Origin: Sipunculus nudus
Lineage: Eukaryota; Annelida; Sipuncula; Golfingiida; Sipunculidae
Assembly (NCBI GenBank): GCA_026874595.1
Contig: CM049306.1
Span: forward strand, 1,938,019-2,002,018
Reading direction: 5' to 3'
Length of the DNA: 64,000 nt
Shown here: one piece after another, positions 1 through 11,379 of the stretch
Layout: every line of letters begins with the position of its first letter
Numbering within the stretch: position 1 is the first letter of the stretch
Made by a program: the position numbers and the translations under genes
The notes under the pieces: model-generated
Database searches by the model: none
Told to the model about the DNA's origin: nothing
The model's input: only the letters and a program-made list of their open reading frames with translations

Positions 1-3000
1 AGATTACCTTGGTACATGAAGGTCACATTCTGCCAGACTTGCCACATACACAAGATGACCTTGGTACATTAAGGTCACAGTCTGCTTGGCTAGATACATA
101 CACAAGATTACCTTGGTACATGAAGGTCACATTCTGCAAGACTTGCCACATACACAAGATTACCTTGGTACATAAAGGTCACATTCTGCCAGACTTGCCA
201 CATACACAAGATTACCTTGGTACATGAAGGTCACATTCTGCCAGACTTGCCACATACACAAGATGACCTTGGTACATGAAGGTCAATTCTGCTTGGCTAG
301 CCACATACACAAGATTACCTTGGTACATTAAGGTCACTGTCTGCTTGGCTAGCCACATACACAAGATTACCTTGGTACATGAAGGTCACATTCTGCCAGA
401 CTTGCCACATACACAAGATGACCTTGGTACATGAAGGTCACATTCTGCCAGACTTGCCACATACACAAGATGACATTAGTACATGAAGGTCACATTCTGC
501 TTGGCTAGCCACATACACAAGATTACCTTGGTACATGAAGGTCACATTCTGCCAGACTTGCCACATACACAAGATGACCTTGGTACATAAAGGTCACAGT
601 CTGCTTGGCTAGCCACATACACAAGATGACCTTGGTACATGAAGGTCACATTCTGCAAGACTTGCCACATACACAAGATTACCTTGGTACATGAAGGTCA
701 CATTCTGCCAGACTTGCCACATACACAAGATGACATTGGTACATGAAGGTCACATTCTGCTTGGCTAGCCACATACACAAGATTACCTTAGTACATGAAG
801 GTCACAGTCTGCCATACTTGCCACATACACAAGATGACCTTGGTACATTAAGGTCACTGTCTGCCAAACTTGCCACATACACAAGATTACCTTGGTACAT
901 GAAGGTCACATTCTGCCAGACTTGCCACATGCACAAATTTACCTTGGAACATTAAGGTCACAGTCTGCTTGGCTAGCCACAAACACAAGAATACCTTGGT
1001 ACATGAAGGTCACTGTCTGCCAGACTTGCCACATACACAAGATGACCTTGGTACATTAAGGTCACAGTCTGCTTGGCTAGCCACATACACAAGATTACCT
1101 TGGTACATTAAGGTCACATTCTGCCAGACTTGCCACATACACAAGATGACCTTGGTACATTAAGGTCACAGTCTGCTTGGCTAGCCACATACACAAGAAT
1201 ACCTTGGTACATGAAAGTCACTGTCTGCCAGACTTGCCACATACACAAGATGACCTTGGTACATTAAGGTCACTGTCTGCCAAACTTTCCACATACACAA
1301 GATTACCTTGGAACATGAAGGTCACAGTCTGCTTGGCTAGCCACATACACAAGATGACCTTGGTACATGAAGGTCACATTCTACCAGACTTGCCACATAC
1401 ACAAGATGACCTTGGTACATTAAGGTCACTGTCTGCCAAACTTGCCACATACACAAGATTACCTTGGTATATTAAGGTCACATTCTGCCAGACTTGCCAC
1501 ATACTCAAGATGACCTTGGTACATTAAGGTCACAGTCTGCTTGGCTAGCCACATACACAAGATTACCTTGGTACATTAAGGTCACATATTGCCAAACTTT
1601 CCACATACACAAGATTACCTTGGTACATTAAGGTCACAGTCTGCTTGGCTAGCCACATACACAAGATTACCTTGGTACACGAAGGTCACATTCTGCCAGA
1701 CTTGCCACATACACAAGATGACCTTGGTACATTAAGGTCACAGTCTGCTTGGCTAGCCACATACACAAGATTACCTTGGTATATTAAGGCCACATTCTGC
1801 CAGACTTGCCACATACACAAGATGACCTTGGTACATTAAGGTCACAGTCTGCTTGGCTAGCCACATACACAAGATTACCTTGGTACATTAAGGTCACATT
1901 CTGCCAGACTTGCCACATACACAAGATGACCTTGGTACATTAAGGTCACTGTCTGCCAAACTTGCCACATACACAAGATTACCTTGGTACATGAAGGTCA
2001 CAGTCTGCTTGGCTAGCCACATACACAAGATGACCTTGGTACATGAAGGTCACATTCTGCCAGACTTGCCACATACACAAGATGACCTTGGTACATTAAG
2101 GTCACTGTATGCCAAACTTGCCACATACACAAGAATACCTTGGTACATGAAGGTCACTGTCTGCCAGACTTGCCACATTCACAAGATGACCTTGGTACAT
2201 TAAGGTCACATTCTGCCAGACTTGCCACATACACAAGATTACCTTGGTACATTAAGGTCACAGTCTGCTTGGCTAGCCACATACACAAGATGACATTGGT
2301 ACATTAAGGTCATATTCTGCCAGACTTGCCACATACACAAGATTACCTTGGTACATTAAGGTCACATTCTGCCAGACTTGCCACATACACAAGATTACCT
2401 TGGTACATTAAGGTCACAGTCTGCTTGGCTAGCCACATACACAAGATGACATTGGTACATTAAGGTCACATTCTGCCAGACTTGCCACATACACAAGATT
2501 ACCTTGGTACATTAAGGTCACAGTCTGCTTGGCTAGCCACATACACAAGATTACCTTGGTACACGAAGGTCACATTCTGCCAGACTTGCCACATACACAA
2601 GATGACCTTGGTACATTAAGGTCACAGTCTGCTTGGCTAGCCACATACACAAGATTACCTTGGTATATTAAGGTCACATTCTGCCAGACTTGCCACATAC
2701 ACAAGATGACCTTGGTACATTAAGGTCACAGTCTGCTTGGCTAGCCACATACACAAGATTACCTTGGTACATTAAGGTCACATTCTGCCAGACTTGCCAC
2801 ATACACAAGATGACCTTGGTACATTAAGGTCACTGTCTGCCAAACTTGCCACATACACAAGATTACCTTGGTACATGAAGGTCACAGTCTGCTTGGCTAG
2901 CCACATACACAAGATGACCTTGGTACATGAAGGTCACATTCTGCCAGACTTGCCACATACACAAGATGACCTTGGTACATTAAGGTCACTGTATGCCAAA

Positions 3001-5232
3001 CTTGCAACATACAAAAGAATTCCTTGGTACATGAAGGTCACTGTCTGCCAGACTTGCCACATACACAAGATGACCTTGGTACATTAAGGTCACTGTCTGC
3101 CAAACTTGCCACATACACAAGATTACCTTGGTACATGAAGGTCACAGTCTGCTTGGCTACCCACATACACAAGATGACCTTGGTACATGAAGGTCACATT
3201 CTGCCAGACTTGCCACATACACAAGATGACCTTGGTACATTAAGGTCACTGTCTGCCAAACTTGCCACATACACAAGATGACCTTGGTACATGAAGGTCA
3301 CATTCTGCAAGACTTGCCACATACACAAGAATACCTTGGTACATGAAGGTCACTGTCAGCCAGACTTGCCACATACACAAGATGACCTTGGTACATTAAG
3401 GTCACAGTCTGCTTGGCTAGCCACATACACAAGATGACCTTGGTACATTAAGGTCACATTCTGCCAGACTTGCCACATACACAAGATGACCTTGGTACAC
3501 TAAGGTCACATTCTGCCAGACTTGCCACATACACAAGGTTACCTTTGTACATTAAGGTCACATTCTGCCAGACTTGCCACATACACAAGATAACCTTGGT
3601 ACATGAAGGTCACAGTCTGCTTGGCTAGATACATACACAAGATTACCTTGGTACATGAAGGTCACATTCTGCAAGACTTGCCACATACACAAGATGACCT
3701 TGGTACATGAAGGTCACATTCTGCCAGACTTGCCACATACACAAGATTACCTTGGTACATTAAGGTCACAGTCTGCTTGGCTAGCCACATACACAAGATT
3801 ACCTTGGTACATGAAGGTCACATTCTGCCAGACTTGCCACATACACAAGATTACCTTGGTACATTAAGGTCACATTCTGCCAGACTTGCCACATACACAA
3901 GATGACCTTGGTACATGAAGGTCACAGTCTGCTTGGCTAGGCACATACACAAGATTACCTTGGTACATGAAGGTCACATTCTGCCAGACTTGCCACATAC
4001 ACAAGATGACCTTGGTACATGAAGGTCACAGTCTGCTTGGCTAGCCACATACACAAGATTACCTTGGTACATGAAGGTCACATTCTGCCAGACTTGCCAC
4101 ATACACAAGATGACCTTGGTACATGAAGGTCACAGTCTGCAAGACTTGCCACATACACAAGATTACCTTGGTACATGAAGGTCACATTCTGCCAGACTTG
4201 CCACATACACAAGATTACCTTGGTACATGAAGGTCACAGTCTGCTTGGCTAGTCACATACACAAGATTACCTTGGTACATGAAGGTCACATTCTGCCAGA
4301 CTTGCCACATACACAAGATTACCTTGGTACATGAAGGTCACAGTCTGCTTGGCTAGCCACATACACAAGATTACCTTGGTACATGAAGGTCACATTCTGC
4401 CAGACTTGCCACATACACAAGATTACCTTGGTACATGAAGGTCACATTCTGCCAGACTTGCCACATACACAAGATGACCTTGGTACATGAAGGTCACAGT
4501 CTGCTTGGCTAGCCACATACACAAGAATACCTTGGTACATGAAGGTCACTGTCTGCCAGACTTGCCACATACACAAGATGACCTTGGTACATTAAGGTCA
4601 CAGTCTGCTTGGCTAGCCACATACACAAGATTACCTTGGTACATTAAGGTCACATTCTGCCAGACTTGCCACATACACAAGATTACCTTGGTACATGAAG
4701 GTCACATTCTGCTTGGCTAGCCACATACACAAGATTACCTTGGTACATGAAGGTCACATTCTGCCAGACTTGCCACATACACAAGATGACCTTGGTACAT
4801 GAAGGTCACAGTCTGCTTGGCTAGCCACATACACAAGATTACCTTGGTACATGAAGGTCACAGTCTGCCAAACTTGCCACATACACAAGATTACCTTGGT
4901 ACATGAAGGTCACATTCTGCAAGACTTGCCACATACACAAGATGACATTGGTACATGAAGGTCACATTCTGCTTGGCTAGCCACATACACAAGATTACCT
5001 TAGTACATGAAGGTCACAGTCTGCCATACTTGCCACATACACAAGATGACCTTGGTACACTAAGGTCACTGGCTGCCAAACTTGCCACACACACAAGAAT
5101 ACCTTGGTACATTAAGGTTACAGTCTGCCAGACTTGCCACATACACAAGATGACCTTGGTACATTAAGGTCACAGTCTGCCAGACTTGCCACATACACAA
5201 GATTTCCTTGGTACATTAAGGTCACAGTCTGC
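1..5232. repeat. 52-bp tandem minisatellite, about 100 copies, open at the left window edge
   Basis: A continuous tandem array with a 52-bp period runs from the first base to the last unit near 5232, followed by unique sequence (tgctgtttcacaag). Units fall into a few types that differ in the middle: 'cagtctgcttggctagccac', 'cattctgccagacttgccac' and 'cactgtctgccaaacttgcc'. The types are interspersed and blocks of several units recur (for example around 1645-2200 and 2529-3087), which indicates multi-unit duplication. Nearly every unit has AAGGTCA, and many also have TGACCTTGG. Short reading frames on the plus strand are by-products of the repeat and show no gene-like composition. The array lies downstream of the HINFP gene, and its left end and any source sequence are outside the window. 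Confidence 0.97.
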
Positions 5233-6344
5233 TGTTTCACAAGATAACAATCACACAAACAGCTGCACAACCATATACATGTGTATACACAAACTGATTT
5301 TACATTGATTTTTTAATAATAGAAAATTCATCTTGACAGTATCTCCTTCAAAGACGATAAATACAAAATTCAAGCCCACATATTTTTAATGGGCAAACTT
5401 AAACTGTGAATAAAATTGTGTCAAATGGTTATGGAATCTATCTGTTACTGACTGCACCACATCCTGAACTTGTTCCTTACACACATCTGACATGTTCTCT
5501 GCAGTGACTTCTATACTTCTATACTATTACTATATTTAAAATTATGTTCCATACATGTTGTATACAAGCTAAACCTGTATATAAATAAAAGGGTAGTCAC
5601 AGAGATGTTCAGTCACTCTATGTACCCATAACATGTAAAACTAAAATCATAGTAAAGAGAGGTTTCTAAACAGCTGGCAAGAGGGAGAACTGTGTGATCA
5701 AATGCCAAATACCGAGCTATGATCACACATCCTTAAACAGTTGCATGCTTCATTTGGTGATCAGTCTCAAAATTACCATAAACCTAAAGAAAAATGAGCA
5801 AAACAAAATGAGGATCTACAGTCTTAAATGAGTGATAATACATTTGAGAAAACCATGTTTCTAGGCAATCTGTTCATGAATATTCATCAATTTGTGCTTT
5901 TGTATAAATTATTACACAAAACTGACTAACACAATGATATTTCACACCTAAATTGTTTGTGACATTTCTCAGGAACTGATCTTGTAAACATTTGTATTAA
6001 TGCAAATTGCAGGTGTTAATCAGGTGCATGAGTTCCAATCTTTTAGTATGTTGAAATGTACAATATATGATTACCCAACTAAAATTATCACAGGACTGGT
6101 ATATTAAGAGTTTGGCGGTAAACAAACTACACAAACACAGAGAAATATGTGTATGGGATCACATTCATTCTGTATTTCAGCTTAACTGACCTTGAGGGTC
6201 AAAGTCAAGGTCACAACATTTCAAACTCATTAGAGAGCATTGCAGAAGCTAAAGGTTTATCAAATATGGGGAAAATATGGTATATAAGTTACAGTGTTTA
6301 CAAATGTCCTTTGTTTCTGCAAATTTTTCCTTGAAGATCAAGTT
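5233..6344. other. Non-coding stretch between two tandem arrays, downstream of HINFP
   Basis: AT-rich unique sequence without a convincing reading frame. On the minus strand this is downstream of the HINFP stop codon and could hold the end of the 3' UTR. ATTAAA-type poly(A) hexamers read on the minus strand (TTTAAT on the plus strand) occur near 5311 and 5385, but I cannot show which is used. A cluster of AGGTCA-like motifs lies at about 6184-6215 (tgaccttgagggtcaaagtc, then aaggtcac). Confidence 0.5.
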
Positions 6345-7577
6345 TGCTGACAGCTCTGTAACATTAACACCATCATCTATGGTGCCACATAATGTCCTTG
6401 TCACTAAACTTCACTGACGGCTGTTTAACAATAATACCATCATTTTTGGTGCCACACAGTGTCAGCCTCCTTGTGACTACAAGTTCACTGACAGCTGTTT
6501 AACAATAATACCATCATTTTTGGTGCCACACACTGTCAGTCTCCTTGTGACTACAAGTTCACTGACGGCTGTTTAACAATAATACCATCATTTTTGGTGC
6601 CACACAGTGTCTGCCTCCTTGTGACTACAAGTTCACTGACGGCTGTTTAACAATAATACCATCATTTTTGGTGCCACACAGTGTCAGCCTCCTTGTGACT
6701 ACAATTCACTGACAGCTGTTTAACAATAATATCATCATTGTTGGTGCCACAAGTGTCAGTCTCCTTGTGACTACAAGTCCACTGATGACTGTTTAACAAT
6801 AATACCATCATTGTTGGTGCCACACAGTGTCAGTCTCCTTGTGACTACAAGTCCACTGATGACTGTTTAACAATAATACCATCATTGTTGGTGCCACACA
6901 GTGTCAGTCATCTTGTGACTACAGGTTCACTGACGACTGTTTCACTATAATACCATCATTGTTGGTGCCACAAGTGTCAGTCTCCTTGTGACTACAATTC
7001 ACTGACAGCTGTTTAACAATAATATCATCATTGTTGGTGCCACACAGTGTCAGTCTCCTTGTGACTAAAAGTTCATTGACAGCTGTTTAACAATAATATC
7101 ATCATTGTTGGTGCCACACAGTGTCAGTCTCCTTGTGACTACAAGTTCACTGACAGCTGTTTAACAATAATATCATCATTGTTGGTGCCACACAGTGTCA
7201 GTCTCCTTGTGACTACAAGTTCATTGACAGCTGTTTAACAATAATACCATCATTGTTGGTGCCACAAGTGTCAGTCTCCTTGTGACTACAAGTTCACTGA
7301 CGACTGTTTAACAATAATACCATCATTGTTGGTGCCACAAGTGTCAGTCTCCTTGTGAGTACAAGTTCACTGACGCCTGTTTAACAATAATACCATCATT
7401 GTTGGTACCACAAGTGTCAGTCTCCTTGTGATTACAAGTTCACTGATGACTGTTTAACAATAATACCATCATTGTTGGTGCCACAAGTGTCAGTCTCCTT
7501 GTGACTACAAGTTCACTGATGACTGTTCAACAATAATACCATCATTGTTGGTGCCACAAGTGTCAGTCTCCTTGTCC
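6345..7577 (-). repeat. About 75-bp tandem array copied from the HINFP stop-codon region
   Basis: About 16 units of 73-76 bp abut the HINFP stop codon directly. Read on the minus strand, each unit repeats the last roughly 48 nt of the coding sequence (related to G-T-N-N-E-D-I-I-V-I-Q-P-S-A-N-L), the TAG stop and about 25 nt of 3' UTR (acaaggagactgacacttgt). Units read G-T-N-N-D-G-I-I-V-K-Q-S-S-V-N-L-stop, so the stop is kept. Length variation comes mostly from 'cacaagtg' versus 'cacacagtg'. Units furthest from the exon (6345-6420) are the most degenerate. If transcription continues past the stop, the array is 3' UTR. Confidence 0.92.
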
Positions 7578-8724
7578 CTACAAGTTGGCTGATGGCTGTA
7601 TTACAATAATATCTTCGTTGTTGGTGCCACACAGAGTGCCACAGCCTTCCTTCACTGGACTGCGGCTGTATGTGATAATTTGACTTGGGAGTCCAGTAAA
7701 TGTACTTCTGGTACTTGCAGGCTCCCCGACTGCATTTGTCTCACATTCATCGATATGACCTTGGGAAGAATGGGTATGCGGTAAGGTTAAAAATGAATGA
7801 GGTAGAAAATAATGCGCTTTAGGACTGTTGTCCTCATCTTGACTATAATGACCTTCAGTGTGCTTTTGACCTTGTGAGTGAACTTGACCTGGCCATGATG
7901 ACTCTAGATTGAGGAATCCTCTGCGTGGAGAGGAGATGAGATCACTGAGATCTGTTGCCCTGTCCGGTGCTTTAGTCGGGGTGGATGTCAGTATGTTAGC
8001 AGTAGCCTGGTCTTCACCATGAGGCATGTGCAGGGCCACGTCTCCCAGCAGATCAAGATTATACGAATAGTTAACATCTGCCAAGGGGGAGCAGGGGCCC
8101 GGGCTGTCCGATGTGTTCTCTGGCTCATCTGTTTGATTAACAACAATAATTTTCCTTGTTTCTCCCTCAGGACACAGAGAGTCTGTGTTCTCTGCTTTTT
8201 TACACTCCATATGTTGCTGCAGTAAGTCTGTAGTTGCCGTGCCCTCCACACTGCTGGCAGGCTTCGTGCACAGATAGTCTGTGTTCTCTGCTTTTCTACT
8301 CTCCATATGTTGCTGCAGTAAGTCTGTAGTTGCCATGCCCTCCACACTGCTGGCAGGCTTCGTGCTCTTGATTGTTCCACTTGCTGTTCGTTTCCTCTGA
8401 GGGGTTTCATTGGTTAAAGCACTGAGTGATGGCATTGACAGGATATGATCTGGTTCAGGTCTCACTGTCTCAGTGCCCTCATCAGCCTTAGAAACTGCTG
8501 ATTTTCTCACAGTATTTGAAACCTCATCAGTCTCAGATATGGCTGACCTTCTCACAGTCTCAGTGGCCTCCCCAACCTCAGAACTGACTGACCCTGGATC
8601 GGACTCGGCTGGTGAGGACTGTTCAACTAGGCCTTCGGATTGGTCATTCCCAGGGTGTCTCAGGCCAACACTTTCATAACGCATAGTCTGTAGGCGAAAC
8701 AACCCATCATCATGCAGCTTGTAT
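7578..8724 (-). CDS. HINFP: HINFP exon I (terminal coding exon, C-terminal tail)
   Basis: Acceptor TGTTTCAG ends at 8725 and the exon opens with A-TAC-AAG, completing the split arginine codon of exon H. The first residues, Y-K-L-H-D-D-G-L-F-R-L-Q-T-M-R-Y-E-S-V, match the conserved HINFP segment after the fingers (human YKEHEDGYMRLQLVRYESV). About 380 residues follow, low-complexity and rich in S, T, E and P. Near the middle, K-I-I-V-V-N-Q-T-D-E resembles the human H-V-V-N-Q-T-N motif. Two coding repeats are visible: a 32-residue tandem duplication beginning T-K-P-A-S-S-V-E-G (bases about 8181-8372, period 96 bp), and about three copies of a 15-residue T-V-R-x-S-A unit (about 8450-8600). The frame ends at TAG, 7580-7578, in the source copy of the adjoining 75-bp array. 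Confidence 0.9.
8181..8372 (-). repeat. HINFP: In-frame 96-bp coding duplication in HINFP exon I
   Basis: The plus-strand sequence beginning gtctgtgttctctgc occurs at 8181 and again at 8277, giving a 96-bp period with few differences. It encodes two 32-residue copies that both contain A-T-T-D-L-L-Q-Q-H-M-E. Because 96 is a multiple of three, the frame is kept. Confidence 0.9.
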
Positions 8725-8934
8725 CTGAAACATGACACAGTAATAATATAATAATAATATAATAACAGTAATGAACCTATTTACAGTCACATCAAGTAGC
8801 CAAACATACTGATGTAGCCTCATTTCGTATTTTAGAGATTGTTTTATTCTTATACTAATTGTCTTGGTAATAAAAAAAAAATGTACACAAACCAAGCCAA
8901 ACAACATTGATAATATGAGGGTGTACCTTTTAAA

Positions 8935-9140
8935 CAAGGGACCTATGGGTCACTGTGCTCAGCTGAAGTTGACCTTGAAGGTAAAAACCTAAAATAATAT
9001 CAAATGGAGATAAAGTGATAGAGGAAGAGGTAATAAAGGTCATGGTTGGTTTATATGATTGGTTTGTATTGATGAGCAAGAAATTGTTGCAAATAATATT
9101 TTGTGACCTGACCATGTGTTTCCTAATGTCTAGATTATTC
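8935..9140. mobile_element. Truncated dispersed repeat, same family as 39605-39805
   Basis: The stretch starts with gggacctatgggtcactgtg and continues with ctcagctgaagttgaccttg. It is nearly identical to 39613-39805, including 'aaataatatcaaatggagat' and the end 'gaccatgtgtttcctaatgt'. The two copies are 30 kb apart in different introns. No coding capacity, class unknown. Confidence 0.75.
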
Positions 9141-9363
9141 AACAATGCTTACAGGATAAAAGAGTTCATTCAAAATAACTAAATACTAAACAAGGCCTAC
9201 AGGCCTAATGCGAACCTGTGCATTGGGAAATACACCAGGTATAATGCTTCAATGCTGGACAATGACTTCTCATGTATATGAACAATGCAGGTACAAAACA
9301 TTTTGAATAAGAAACAATTACACAAACATCACTGCTGAAATTCTGGCATGGGTGCACACAACA

Positions 9364-10147
9364 CAACTAGGGACCCATGGGTCTCAACGCTCAGTTGAAT
9401 TTGTCTATAAGGATATTTTGAAAGAAATTTTTCAGAATGACAGTTCTGTGACCTTAACCAATGACCTTGTAACCAAAAATTCTTAGAACTTAATATCCTT
9501 GAACTTGCAGCATTAGGATTATGGTAACAATCTTTTAAAAAAAGACCTTGACCTCTGACCAGATAACCTCAAATTCTACAGGTTTCCTCACTTTGGGCAA
9601 GTAAGCCATGTGTGGACGTTGGAAAGTTCAGGATGAAAAGTTTGATTTACAGTGCATCCACAATCTTTTTAAAGATGTGGCTTCTGTGACCTTCAACTTA
9701 GATCGCTGGACCCTGAAAATCAAAATGAATTTACATATGGTCATTATTAAATCAAGTTTGAAGCCAGTTTGTCTATCCATGGCAGAATTATCATCCATAA
9801 ACTAATTTGTGAATGGATGGGCCCTGTGACCTTGACCTTTTACCTATGACCCAAAAATCAAACAGAATCTTCCCCTAGGGGCAGGTTAGCAATATCTTGA
9901 AGATGGAAGGTTTGCGATGAAAAGTTTGGCTTAAAATGCATACACATTCGCATTGCTCGAAGGAAAAAGGTCGCAGTGACCTAATTTCAGGTTTCCAAGC
10001 AAATTTTTAATTGACCTCCCTGGATATTCACTTAGGTTTCTAGGACCAGCTGTTATGATTTGTGCCCTGCTAACTGATGGCCGGACGTCCAGATGGACAA
10101 AGCGCCATTCCTATACCTCAGTTGACTCACAGTCAGCTGAGCTAAAA
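9364..10147. mobile_element. Dispersed non-autonomous element, about 780 bp, with 5' palindrome and 3' hairpin
   Basis: The left end carries the 12-bp palindrome GACCCATGGGTC (9372-9383) followed by a CTCAGTTGA box. The right end is a hairpin (ctcagttgac, then gtcagctgagct) followed by AAAAAT. A second copy with the same ends and internal blocks (gtgaatggatgggccctgtg, catccacaatctttttaaag) is at 61776-62541. No open frame. The 3' hairpin followed by CTAAAA faintly recalls Helitron-type ends, but I cannot assign a class. Confidence 0.65.
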
Positions 10148-10470
10148 ATGATTGTAGCTGGCACCACCAGTCTTGTATACAACAAAGCTATCAGAGTTAT
10201 ATACATATACCCAAGTTCAGACTGATATATCAAACCCCTCCTGAGAAATAAGCAGGGACACACACTGTGCAAAAAATTATTGTAGGTGGCACCACCAGTC
10301 TTGTATACGACAAGTATATGATAATTAAAATACGATAGGTATAAATATGCCAAATTTCAGAATGATATATCAAATTCCTCTATAGAAATAAGCAGGCACA
10401 AAAGTCACACACTGTGCAAATGTCATTGTAGGTGGTGACACCTGTCTTGTGAACGAGAAACCCACCAAAG
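10145..10470. repeat. About 130-bp direct repeats with 'ggtggcaccaccagtcttgt'
   Basis: Three partial copies contain related blocks: gctggcaccaccagtcttgt near 10159, ggtggcaccaccagtcttgt near 10285 and ggtggtgacacctgtcttgt near 10432. Each is followed or preceded by text such as 'atgatatatcaaa', 'agaaataagcagg' and 'cacacactgtgcaaa'. Degenerate relatives of the palindrome repeats at 34450-35650. Confidence 0.6.
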
Positions 10471-11379
10471 ACACACAGACAGGTCAAAATATTAGGCCAA
10501 TACATTAAACTTACCTTAAGTCTGATGCATGGGGCTGACCGCGCTTAGGTGAGAAAGGCAGTTGCCCCGAGTAAACTGTGACAAATTTGCTAGCTCAGGC
10601 TACTGCACTGAGTAAACTCATGACCTGCACCTGGCTAGACTGGGTGAATTTTTGACCTGTACCTGGCTGCACTGAGTGAACTCTTGACCTGTTGCCTAAT
10701 CTGATACAGCTGGCAGTCTGCCAAAGCTACGAATAGATTGGCTCCACATGCAGCCCTGAGGGGCATGACACCCATGAAGTGATCACATGGTGCCCATGAG
10801 GTGTTCACATGTCACCCATGAGGGGATCACATGCCTTGTGCTTGGCTGCACTGACTGAACTCTTGACCTATATCTGGCTGCACTGAATGAACTATTGATC
10901 TATTGCCAAATCTGAAACAGTTGGCAGTTTCTTAACCTATGTAAATATACAGACACAATCTTGGCCTGTTGGCAAATCTGTTTACACATACTAAAGAATT
11001 TTGCTAAAATGCTTTTTTTTTCAAGCTGATATATTCATAAACTTTTTATCAAAATATCTAGAAAAATAAAATATTCAGTTCTTTCATTGTTAAAGGTACA
11101 ATAATTCTGCCAAAAATCATTCAAGTAAACTTGAACAAAGGCCACCTAAGAATAATTTTTGTGCCATGTAACAGAAGTTATAACTGAAACAATAATTTTG
11201 TAGAACAGTTTTGCATTCCCCAGTTTCAGTTAGACATAATAATGGCCATTAGACCAACTTAAGTTTTTCTGATATTATTGAAAGAACCATGTCCTACAAT
11301 AATTCTTTTGAAAAAATGAACGATTCAACTTGACAGTTTCATCATAAACATTTTAAGCTGAAAGAGGCTAAAATTATGA

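Noticed and set aside
9-5167. Plus-strand frames with C-H-I-H-K-M-T-L-V-H that hint at zinc fingers
   Set aside because: The 52-bp unit shifts frame each copy, frames end within two or three units, and cysteine and histidine spacing is not that of a known finger.
6149-6334. Small plus-strand frame of 61 codons
   Set aside because: Intergenic AT-rich DNA, no similarity I recognise, and composition no different from the surroundings.
8019-8679. Plus-strand and alternate minus-strand frames over exon I
   Set aside because: They overlap the supported HINFP coding exon, so they are shadow frames.
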